This document shows, one piece after another, positions 1 through 5,126 of a stretch of 5,138 nt of DNA. A program made the position numbers and the translations under genes. Every line of letters starts with the position of its first letter. Position 1 is the first letter of the stretch. The stretch covers positions 1-5,138 of the forward strand of contig JAUVAG010000128.1 of the NCBI GenBank assembly GCA_030591825.1, given 5' to 3'. Under the pieces are notes generated by a model. It did not search any database. It was not told the DNA's origin and was given only the letters and a program-made list of their open reading frames with translations. This stretch comes from Dethiosulfatibacter sp. Lineage in GTDB: Bacteria; Bacillota; Clostridia; Tissierellales; Dethiosulfatibacteraceae.

Positions 1-400
1 AGCAACTGCTTTCTACAAGTATCCTTCTAAAAGTCTTGATAAGGTTATAAAGAATAATATGACTGCATATTCGATTATGAAAGTCAGGAAGATAATCGGA
101 TTTTTATTTTCTTTCAGAAAAACGGGAAACTGGAATATTAAAACGGATGAAATTGCAAGAAAGTACATGAATGGTAATTCAGACAATTATTCGGATATTT
201 ACAAGAACAGAGGCTATTATTCAAATGTATCCAACTACAATGAGTTGTTTCCATGTATCAAACATAAATTTGAAGACAGAGAATTTTATCTACCAAAAAA
301 ATATGAATCAATTTTGACTGAACAGTATGGAGACTATATGAAAATTCCCGATGAAGACAAGAGAGAAATACACTATATCGTAGACTTGAAGTTGGAGTAG
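1..400 (+). CDS. LicD-family phosphotransferase, C-terminal part (5' end outside window)
   Basis: The reading frame is open from the first full codon (position 2) to the TAG at 398-400, giving 132 residues with no start needed inside the window, so the gene begins upstream. An internal ATG at 59 has no convincing ribosome binding site and is probably not the start. The C-terminal part carries the pattern typical of LicD/fukutin-related proteins: a hydrophobic FP..KHKFEDREFYLP segment, then a YESILTEQYGDYM segment, then a P-x-E-D-K-R-E-x-H ending. LicD proteins transfer phosphocholine or related phospho-substituents onto cell-surface sugars in the cytoplasm. The catalytic N-terminal half is not visible, so the transferred group cannot be judged. 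It is 11 nt upstream of a glycosyltransferase, which fits a glycan operon. The family call is fairly secure; the substrate is unknown. Confidence 0.75.
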   Translation, partial: ATAFYKYPSKSLDKVIKNNMTAYSIMKVRKIIGFLFSFRKTGNWNIKTDEIARKYMNGNSDNYSDIYKNRGYYSNVSNYNELFPCIKHKFEDREFYLPKKYESILTEQYGDYMKIPDEDKREIHYIVDLKLE

Positions 401-411
401 AGGTAGAACTT

Positions 412-1227
412 ATGAAATTTTCAGTATTAATGGCTGTATATATAAAGGAAAAGGATGAATACTTTAACAAGGCGTTGAAGAGTATAACGGAACAGACTCT
501 CATGCCGGATGAAATTGTAATAGTCAAGGACGGACCCTTGACTGATTCTCTGGGAAAAATCATTGAAGAATTTATGGAGTCCTATCCCGGCTTGTTCAAG
601 ATTGTTGGTTTGGAACACAACCAGGGCCTTGGAAATGCCTTGAGAACAGGTATTCTGGAGTGTAGAAATGAATGGATTGCAAGAATGGATTCAGATGATA
701 TTTCCAAAGATGACAGGTTTGAAATTCAGGCAAAATTTATAGATGAAAACCCTGAGATTGATATTGTCGGGTCCGATATAATTGAATTTGAAGACAATAT
801 TGACAATGTGCTGGCTGTCAGAAGGGTTCCCTATGAATCGGAAGATATTGTCAGGTTTGCACATTTAAGAAACCCATTCAATCATATGACGGTGATGTAC
901 AGGAAAAAAGTTGTTGTTGAAGCGGGAAATTATCAGGAATCTAAATTGAATGAAGATTACAATCTCTGGGTGAGGATGATAATGAAGGGTGCCCTATGTG
1001 CAAATATTGAAGATTTCCTGGTATATGCAAGAACCGGCAGAGACATGTACAAGAGACGTGGCGGGTTCAAGTATGCATTGTCCGATATAAAACTACAGAA
1101 GTATTTCTATGAAATAGGGTTCAATGGATTTTTCAGGATGCTTTTCAACATGGTAATAAGAACCTTGGTCAGGATAACACCAAATTTTTTAAGGGAAAAG
1201 ATATATATATCAAAATTGAGAAAATAA
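412..1227 (+). CDS. Glycosyltransferase family 2 (GT-A fold)
   Basis: The 271-residue product transfers a sugar from a nucleotide-sugar donor to a growing glycan at the cytoplasmic face of the membrane. Residues 1-10 (MKFSVLMAVY) form the first GT2 beta strand, and P-D-E-I-V-I-V-K-D-G (about 32-41) is the usual donor-binding segment. N-x-G-L-G-N-A-L-R-x-G lies near 70-80. RMDSDD at 91-96 holds the metal-binding DxD signature, and N-E-D-Y-N-L-W at 180-186 resembles the E-D-x-x-L-W catalytic-base motif. The C-terminal end (about 235-265) is basic and hydrophobic and may be membrane-associated, but there is no clear transmembrane bundle. The ATG is supported by AGAGGT at 399-404 with a 7-nt spacer. 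It lies 11 nt after the LicD-type gene, so co-transcription is likely. Donor and acceptor cannot be predicted; a 4-amino-dideoxy sugar is possible given the downstream genes. Confidence 0.9.
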   Translation: MKFSVLMAVYIKEKDEYFNKALKSITEQTLMPDEIVIVKDGPLTDSLGKIIEEFMESYPGLFKIVGLEHNQGLGNALRTGILECRNEWIARMDSDDISKDDRFEIQAKFIDENPEIDIVGSDIIEFEDNIDNVLAVRRVPYESEDIVRFAHLRNPFNHMTVMYRKKVVVEAGNYQESKLNEDYNLWVRMIMKGALCANIEDFLVYARTGRDMYKRRGGFKYALSDIKLQKYFYEIGFNGFFRMLFNMVIRTLVRITPNFLREKIYISKLRK

Positions 1228-1258
1228 AAATCAAGGAAACGCAGAACAGAATTTGCGT

Positions 1259-1266
1259 AGAGTGAG
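1259..1266 (+). promoter_or_regulatory. Weak ribosome binding site choosing the ATG at 1271
   Basis: AGAGTGAG at 1259-1266 is a modest Shine-Dalgarno-like purine run just upstream of the ATG at 1271. The frame is also open from a TTG at 1253, but that codon would have AAGGA (1233-1237) about 15 nt upstream, which is rather far. It would also add six residues (MRRVRY) that BKACE proteins do not normally have. The ATG places the zinc histidines at 46 and 48, as in characterised Kce. Confidence 0.5.
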
Positions 1267-1270
1267 ATAT

Positions 1271-2110
1271 ATGAAAAAATTGATTATAAATCTGGCTCCT
1301 ACTGGAATGGTGCCTACAAAGGAAATGACGATCCATGTACCTGTAACTCCTGAAGAAATATTTAACGATATTGACAAATGTGTTGAGCTGGGTGTTTCAA
1401 TGGTTCATCTACATGCAAGGGACGATGTGACTGGAAAGCCTACATATAAAAAAGATGTATATGAGCGGATTATATATAAAATCAGGGAAAAGTATCCTGA
1501 CCTTGTCCTCGTTGGTTCAACCAGCGGTAGGAATTTTAATGAGTTTGGGAAAAGGTCCCAGGTTTTGGATATAAGGGGTGATTTAAAACCTGACATGGCT
1601 AGTCTTACCATGGGCTCCATGAACTTCATGAAGGACAGCAGTCTAAACAGTCCTGAAATGATTCAAAAGCTTGCGTACAAGATGCTGGAAAATGGAATTA
1701 AGCCGGAAATTGAAATATTCAGCATTGGAATGCTTAAGTTTACTCAGTATCTTATAAAAAAGGAATTGCTCAAGCCGCCATATTATATTAATGTTCTTGT
1801 AGGTAATATAGCTACAATGCAGGCGGACCTGCTGGATATTGGCACTGTGAAAGCAAGCTTGCCTGAGGATTCTTATTTTTCGATTGCAGGACTTGGTAAA
1901 TGCCAGAGGAATATGAATATCCTTGGGATTGCAATAGCTGACGGAGTAAGGACAGGTGTTGAGGACTATATATGGATGGATTCCAGTAAAAAGGAACTTG
2001 CGACCAATTACAAGCTTGTAAAAAGAATAAAGGATGTTGCTGACATTATGGGAATTGAGCCTATGACATCGGATGAATTGAGAAATATTCTTGGTTTGGA
2101 AAGAGGGTGA
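1271..2110 (+). CDS. BKACE-family beta-keto acid cleavage enzyme (Kce-like, DUF849)
   Basis: The 279-residue product belongs to the zinc-dependent BKACE family of TIM-barrel enzymes. These convert a beta-keto acid plus acetyl-CoA into acetoacetate and a new acyl-CoA. Visible hallmarks are the N-terminal N-L-A-P-T-G strand (7-12), P-V-T-P-E-E-I (24-30), the zinc ligands in V-H-L-H-A-R-D (His46, His48), M-A-S-L-T-M-G-S-M-N-F (109-119), P-E-I-E-I-F (145-150), A-G-L-G (206-209) and V-R-T-G-V-E-D (226-232), with the expected Arg227, Glu231 and Asp232. Full length fits the family. As I recall the Kce numbering, Glu14 contacts the substrate amino group; here residue 14 is Val, so 3-keto-5-aminohexanoate may not be the substrate. 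Its stop is 4 nt before the aminotransferase, so the two are almost certainly translated from one mRNA. This context suggests supply of an acyl-CoA for sugar modification, but that is inference. Confidence 0.85.
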   Translation: MKKLIINLAPTGMVPTKEMTIHVPVTPEEIFNDIDKCVELGVSMVHLHARDDVTGKPTYKKDVYERIIYKIREKYPDLVLVGSTSGRNFNEFGKRSQVLDIRGDLKPDMASLTMGSMNFMKDSSLNSPEMIQKLAYKMLENGIKPEIEIFSIGMLKFTQYLIKKELLKPPYYINVLVGNIATMQADLLDIGTVKASLPEDSYFSIAGLGKCQRNMNILGIAIADGVRTGVEDYIWMDSSKKELATNYKLVKRIKDVADIMGIEPMTSDELRNILGLERG

Positions 2111-2114
2111 CTAA

Positions 2115-3227
2115 ATGGAAAATGGATTTGAAAATCCAATATATATAACCAGACCTTTGTTGCCTGATCTTCATAAAATTAATGAACGTCTGGGTAAGAT
2201 ATGGGAAACAGGTATACTTACGAATATGGGAGGACAGCACAGAGAACTTGAAGGAAAGCTTTGTGAATATTTGGGCTGTGAAAATATTACACTTTTCAAC
2301 AATGGAACCATAGCCCTTATGGCAGGTCTTAAATCCCTAGACATAAAAGGCGAGGTCATTACTTCTCCCTTTACTTTTCCTGCTACTATACAAGCATTGG
2401 AATGGAACGGATTGAAGCCTGTATTTTGCGACATAGACCCGGTATCCATGACTATAGATGCCGAGAAAATCGAAGGACTTATAAACGAAAATACTTCTGC
2501 AATCCTGGGAGTCCATGTATTTGATAATATCTGTGATGTAAAGAGGATTGATGGAATAAGCAAAAAATACAATCTCAAAGTTGTCTACGATGCAGCCCAT
2601 TCATTCGGGTCCATCCACAATGGTGTACCTATATGGGAATATGGAGATCTGTCCATGTTCAGCTTTCATGCAACAAAGCTTTTTAATACAATAGAAGGTG
2701 GGTGTATCATATCAAAGAATTCTGATATAACAGACCGACTTGATATGATGAAGAGTTTCGGAAGGAATAGTGATGTACGAGTTGTCGATTGGGGTATAAA
2801 CGGTAAATTGAATGAAGTCCAGGCGGCCATGGGTATTGAGGTATTAAAGCTTGTTGGATTGGAAAAAGAAAAAAGGATTAAGGTATCAGAAACATATAAT
2901 TCTATGCTAAGTGATGTTGAGGGAATAAGGATTGTGACGAATGCAGACATGAATAAAAGCTGTCAATATCTGGTGATTGAGATTGATGAAGATAGATTTG
3001 GTAAATCTCGAGATATGGTTAATGAAACATTGAATTCCGGTAATGTATTTCCCAGGAAATATTTCCATCCTCTTTGTTCCGATGCAGAGTGGTACAGGAT
3101 GGATTACAGCAAAAATGAATTGAACCATGCCCGGGTTGCAGCAGAAAGTGTTCTTGCTCTTCCTTTTTATGGAAGTCTCTCTAGTGAAGATGTGGAAAAA
3201 ATATGCAGGATCATACTGAACTGTTGA
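2115..3227 (+). CDS. DegT/DnrJ/EryC1/StrS sugar aminotransferase, VioA-like
   Basis: The 370-residue product is a PLP-dependent aminotransferase acting on a nucleotide-linked keto sugar, normally with glutamate as amino donor. The sequence shows N-N-G-T-I-A-L (62-68), T-S-P-F-T-F-P-A-T (83-91), the PLP-binding Asp and His in Y-D-A-A-H (Asp159, His162), and the Schiff-base lysine Lys188 in S-F-H-A-T-K-L-F-N-T-I-E-G-G. It also has N-G-K-L-N-E-V-Q-A-A-M-G (229-240). The S-F-H-A-T-K-x-F-x-T-x-E-G-G form and the opening W-E-T-G-I-L-T-N-M-G resemble VioA-type enzymes that make dTDP-4-amino-4,6-dideoxyglucose. Related subgroups (FdtB, DesI/DesV, perosamine synthase) cannot be excluded by eye. The usual V-Y-G-N-P-C-D-V is V-F-D-N-I-C-D-V here. 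AGAGG at 2102-2106, inside the end of the preceding gene, is the ribosome binding site. The downstream rmlA supports a dTDP-linked substrate. Confidence 0.88.
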   Translation: MENGFENPIYITRPLLPDLHKINERLGKIWETGILTNMGGQHRELEGKLCEYLGCENITLFNNGTIALMAGLKSLDIKGEVITSPFTFPATIQALEWNGLKPVFCDIDPVSMTIDAEKIEGLINENTSAILGVHVFDNICDVKRIDGISKKYNLKVVYDAAHSFGSIHNGVPIWEYGDLSMFSFHATKLFNTIEGGCIISKNSDITDRLDMMKSFGRNSDVRVVDWGINGKLNEVQAAMGIEVLKLVGLEKEKRIKVSETYNSMLSDVEGIRIVTNADMNKSCQYLVIEIDEDRFGKSRDMVNETLNSGNVFPRKYFHPLCSDAEWYRMDYSKNELNHARVAAESVLALPFYGSLSSEDVEKICRIILNC

Positions 3228-3273
3228 TAACTTTGAAAACAGAGCGCAAATAATATGAATTGGAAGTGTTTAA

Positions 3274-4143
3274 ATGAAGGGAATAATACTAGCAGGTGGA
3301 TCTGGAACAAGACTTCACCCAATTACTAAATCTGTAACGAAGCAGCTGTTGCCGGTATATGACAAGCCAATGATATATTATCCCTTGTCGGTACTAATGC
3401 TGGCAGGTATAAGGGAAATAATGATTATAACATGTGAAGATGACCTACATTCCTTTAAGAAACTCTTGAATAATGGAAGCGAGTTTGGCCTTTCCATCGA
3501 ATATGGTGTACAAAAGGACCCTAAGGGAATAGCGGAGGCATTTATAATAGCAGAGGAATTCATAGATGAAAGCAGTGTTTGCCTGGTTCTTGGTGACAAT
3601 CTTTTCTATGGAACGGGCCTGGTGGAATCCTTACAGAGGGCAAGGGATAATAATAAAGGCGCTCTGATATTCGGATGTTATGTCAGCAATCCCAGTGAAT
3701 TTGGTGTAGTGGATATTGACGACCATAACAGAGTATTGTCCATTGAGGAGAAGCCGGAAAAACCTAAATCAAACTATGCAGTGCCAGGACTGTATTTTTA
3801 CAATAACGAAGTAGTTGAGATAGCCAAAAATATCGAACCTTCAGATAGAGGAGAGCTTGAAATAACTGCTGTAAACAATGAATATCTGAAAATGGGACTC
3901 CTTGATATTGAAATTCTAAGCAGGGGAACAGCATGGATGGATATGGGAAACTGCAAGAGTCTTCTTAATGCTTCCGTATTTGTTGATGCTATTCAGAGTA
4001 GGCAGGGATTATATATTGCCTGTATTGAAGAAATTGCATATAGGATGGGTTATATAGACAAGGTGCAGCTTAGGAATTTGGCTGACAGTATGATAAAAAC
4101 CGAATATGGGAAATATCTTGAAATGATTTATGAAACTCAATGA
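3274..4143 (+). CDS. rmlA: Glucose-1-phosphate thymidylyltransferase
   Basis: This cytoplasmic enzyme joins glucose-1-phosphate and dTTP into dTDP-glucose and pyrophosphate, the entry to dTDP-deoxysugar synthesis. The 289-residue length is normal. The N-terminus has the nucleotidyltransferase signature G-G-S-G-T-R-L (8-14), followed by T-K-Q-L-L-P-V-Y-D-K-P-M (22-33). L-V-L-G-D-N (104-109) carries the metal-binding Asp108. Further family features are E-E-K-P (157-160), the V-P-G-L-Y-F-Y strand (about 170-176) and R-G-E-L-E-I-T (192-198). R-G-T-A-W-M-D-M-G (217-225) holds the second metal Asp223, and C-I-E-E-I-A-Y-R-M-G lies near 250-259. The segment usually reading W-L-D-T-G-T is W-M-D-M-G-N here, a small deviation next to a key residue. 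GGAAG at 3262-3266 with a 7-nt spacer supports the ATG. It lies 46 nt after the aminotransferase and would feed its pathway through RmlB, which is not in this window. Confidence 0.93.
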   Translation: MKGIILAGGSGTRLHPITKSVTKQLLPVYDKPMIYYPLSVLMLAGIREIMIITCEDDLHSFKKLLNNGSEFGLSIEYGVQKDPKGIAEAFIIAEEFIDESSVCLVLGDNLFYGTGLVESLQRARDNNKGALIFGCYVSNPSEFGVVDIDDHNRVLSIEEKPEKPKSNYAVPGLYFYNNEVVEIAKNIEPSDRGELEITAVNNEYLKMGLLDIEILSRGTAWMDMGNCKSLLNASVFVDAIQSRQGLYIACIEEIAYRMGYIDKVQLRNLADSMIKTEYGKYLEMIYETQ

Positions 4144-4211
4144 TTAAACTTTTTGAATTTTAAAAAAGGCCTAGTTGTTACGGGTTATTAATAATTTATT
4201 TTTTAACGGGG
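4144..4211. other. AT-rich spacer without a convincing terminator
   Basis: After the rmlA stop there is a short, very AT-rich stretch with a weak A/T-only inverted repeat (4149-4154 with 4163-4168) and a small TTATTAATAA palindrome. I see no GC-rich stem followed by a T-run. The glycan operon may therefore run on into the riboswitch leader, or end by another mechanism. Confidence 0.5.
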
Positions 4212-4246
4212 TTGAACTTGAGATGTTTTTATAGTATCATTATTAA
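4212..4246 (+). promoter_or_regulatory. Putative sigma-A promoter for the riboswitch-kal transcript
   Basis: Two overlapping sigma-A-like registers are present. One is TTGAAC (4212-4217), a 17-nt spacer and TATCAT (4235-4240). The other is TTGAGA (4218-4223), a 17-nt spacer and TATTAA (4241-4246). Each matches 9 of 12 consensus bases. Either would start transcription at about 4247-4253, directly before the first strand of riboswitch helix P1. This positional fit is the main support; the boxes alone would be unremarkable in AT-rich DNA. Confidence 0.55.
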
Positions 4247-4255
4247 AAAGAATAA

Positions 4256-4434
4256 TACATAAATCAGAGGTGCGATCATATGGTAGTTTAGGATGTCAAG
4301 AATGGAACATTCAATGCCGAAAACGAAGGGTATGGTTGCCGAAAGAATACACAGGTTCATGTCTGTATTCTTGGTGAATGAAGGGTACACCTGAATCACT
4401 GTCATAGCGATATTTGTGGAGAGCTGTTTATGTA
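4256..4434 (+). promoter_or_regulatory. Lysine riboswitch (L-box) aptamer
   Basis: The conserved L-box blocks occur in order: CAGAGGTGCG (4265-4274), GGTAG (4282-4286), GCCGAAAACGAAGGG (4316-4330), GTTGCCGAAAG (4335-4345), CACTGTC (4397-4403) and GGAGAGC (4418-4424). The expected helices can be drawn. P1 pairs 4256-4267 with 4424-4434, with one bulged T. P2 pairs GGT (4269-4271) and ATCATA (4275-4280) with 4331-4340. A P2 extension pairs 4291-4296 with 4307-4312. P3 is a perfect 9-bp helix, AAGAATACA (4343-4351) with TGTATTCTT (4364-4372). P4 lies in 4374-4399. P5 pairs 4403-4406 with 4415-4418. Five helices around a conserved junction, placed between a promoter and a terminator, are characteristic of this class. 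It binds L-lysine in the nascent mRNA and controls the downstream gene, here kal. Confidence 0.9.
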
Positions 4435-4435
4435 A

Positions 4436-4500
4436 TGGATGATTATTTTGATTTTTCATTGCAGACGGTTTGATTGAAAACCAGCACTGGAAATCATCCA
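4436..4500 (+). promoter_or_regulatory. Candidate expression-platform pairings of the lysine riboswitch
   Basis: Two alternative helices compete with the terminator at 4483-4510. Helix A pairs GCTGTTT (4423-4429, overlapping the 3' strand of P1) with AAACCAGC (4478-4485, containing the start of the terminator 5' arm) around one bulged C. This is a classic antiterminator that would give lysine-OFF control. Helix B pairs TGGATGATT (4436-4444) perfectly with AATCATCCA (4492-4500). It invades the terminator loop and 3' arm and is compatible with P1. A and B cross each other and could only coexist as a pseudoknot. The pairings are seen directly; the switching direction is not determined. Confidence 0.5.
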
Positions 4501-4510
4501 GTGTTTTTTT
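4483..4510 (+). terminator. Intrinsic terminator/attenuator between riboswitch and kal
   Basis: CACTGG (4485-4490) and CCAGTG (4498-4503) form a 6-bp stem, extendable to 8 bp with A4483 and G4484, around a 7-nt loop. A run of seven T follows (4504-4510). It lies between the lysine aptamer and the kal ribosome binding site, so it is most likely the regulated element of the switch. It would also stop read-through from the glycan operon. Confidence 0.85.
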
Positions 4511-4531
4511 ATGGCAAAAAAAATAAATTTA

Positions 4532-4538
4532 AGAGGAG
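4532..4538 (+). promoter_or_regulatory. Strong ribosome binding site of kal
   Basis: AGAGGAG at 4532-4538 is a near-ideal Shine-Dalgarno sequence with a 7-nt spacer to the ATG at 4546. It decides the start: the same frame is open back to an ATG at 4474, but that longer version would be translated through the terminator and adds 24 residues foreign to the family. Confidence 0.9.
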
Positions 4539-4545
4539 AAACAAA

Positions 4546-4929
4546 ATGAAATCAACTATTAGAATTAGAATGAGTTCCCATGATGCTCACTATGGAGGAG
4601 GTCTGGTTGACGGAGCCAGAATGCTTCAATTGTTTGGAGATGTGGCAACAGAGCTTCTCATCATCAATGACGGAGATGAAGGTCTTTTCAAGGCGTATGA
4701 CAGCGTTGAATTTATGGCTCCAGTATATGCAGGAGACTTTATTGAAGCGACAGGTGAAATAATCAAAGTTGGAAACACTTCAAGAAAAATGGTTTTTGAA
4801 GCAAAAAAGGTTATAGTACCAAGACCTGATCTTAATGATTCTGCAGCTGATGTTTTGGATATACCTGTAATAGTGTGCAAGGCAAGCGGTACCTGTGTAG
4901 TTCCAAAGGACAATCAGAGAAATAGCTAA
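4546..4929 (+). CDS. kal: 3-aminobutyryl-CoA ammonia-lyase (hotdog fold)
   Basis: The 127-residue product closely matches the pattern I know for Kal of lysine-fermenting bacteria. Kal interconverts L-3-aminobutyryl-CoA with crotonyl-CoA and ammonia, the step after Kce in the 3-keto-5-aminohexanoate pathway. Recognisable segments are the N-terminal [10 protein letters not shown] (9-18), [13 protein letters not shown] (20-32), [18 protein letters not shown] (48-65), V-G-N-T-S-R-K-M (69-76) and the C-terminal [12 protein letters not shown]. Length and single hotdog domain agree with the family, which forms oligomers in the cytoplasm. The gene is the only one between the lysine riboswitch terminator and a second terminator. 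No kamA, kamDE, kdd or CoA-transferase gene is adjacent, unlike typical lysine-fermentation clusters. The enzyme is reversible in principle, so it could also make 3-aminobutyryl-CoA. Confidence 0.88.
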   Translation: MKSTIRIRMSSHDAHYGGGLVDGARMLQLFGDVATELLIINDGDEGLFKAYDSVEFMAPVYAGDFIEATGEIIKVGNTSRKMVFEAKKVIVPRPDLNDSAADVLDIPVIVCKASGTCVVPKDNQRNS

Positions 4930-4979
4930 AGAGGAATGCTGCAGCTAAAAACTGTATGAGTTTAAAATAATGATGAAGA

Positions 4980-4994
4980 CGCTGGCAAACAGCG
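4980..4994 (+). other. Small hairpin in the kal 3' untranslated region
   Basis: CGCTG (4980-4984) and CAGCG (4990-4994) form a perfect 5-bp stem with a GCAAA loop. No T-run follows, so it is not itself a terminator. It may help stabilise the kal mRNA 3' end, or mean nothing. Confidence 0.35.
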
Positions 4995-5015
4995 CGAAAC
5001 TTAATGAATAGAGGC

Positions 5016-5052
5016 AAAAACACCGGATGAGTGATTTCAACCGGTGTTTTTT
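5016..5052 (+). terminator. Intrinsic terminator after kal, possibly bidirectional
   Basis: CACCGG (5021-5026) and CCGGTG (5041-5046) form a GC-rich stem with a 14-nt loop. A run of six T follows (5047-5052). Five A precede the 5' arm, which lengthens the stem to 11 bp and supplies a T-run on the minus strand, so it could also stop transcripts arriving from the right. It lies about 90 nt after the kal stop and closes that transcript. Confidence 0.88.
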
Positions 5053-5055
5053 ATA

Positions 5056-5126
5056 GTCTAAGAAAGTTAAAAATGCGTAATCCATTGAAGCGTTGGTATT
5101 ACGCGGTTAAGGAAACTTTCTACGAC
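5056..5126. repeat. 71-bp imperfect palindrome of unknown nature
   Basis: The outer arms are GTCTAAGAAAGTT (5056-5068) and AACTTTCTACGAC (5114-5126), complementary at 11 of 13 positions. Inside them GCGTAAT (5075-5081) and ATTACGC (5098-5104) form a second perfect 7-bp arm pair. No T-run follows the right arm. Possible identities are a small MITE-like or palindromic intergenic repeat, the hairpin end of an insertion sequence lying to the right, or a structured leader of the next gene. The window ends 12 nt later, so none can be chosen. Confidence 0.55.

Noticed and set aside
59..400. A complete small gene starting at the ATG at 59
   Set aside because: The frame is open to the window edge, the upstream codons read as plausible protein, and no Shine-Dalgarno sequence precedes 59. 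It is better read as the 3' end of a larger LicD-family gene.
2171..2950. Several minus-strand reading frames opposite the aminotransferase gene
   Set aside because: They lack ribosome binding sites and recognisable protein features, and they mirror a well-supported plus-strand gene.
4229..4459. Minus-strand 76-residue reading frame with a hydrophobic C-terminus, resembling a small membrane peptide
   Set aside because: It has no ribosome binding site before its ATG and lies exactly antisense to the lysine riboswitch aptamer, whose conserved blocks and helices explain the sequence.
4474..4545. Longer start for kal at the ATG at 4474
   Set aside because: It would run through the terminator hairpin and T-run, has no ribosome binding site, and adds 24 residues outside the Kal family. 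The ATG at 4546 has AGAGGAG at ideal spacing.
4832..5023. Minus-strand 63-residue reading frame overlapping the end of kal
   Set aside because: It starts within the terminator region, overlaps kal in antisense and shows no family features or ribosome binding site.
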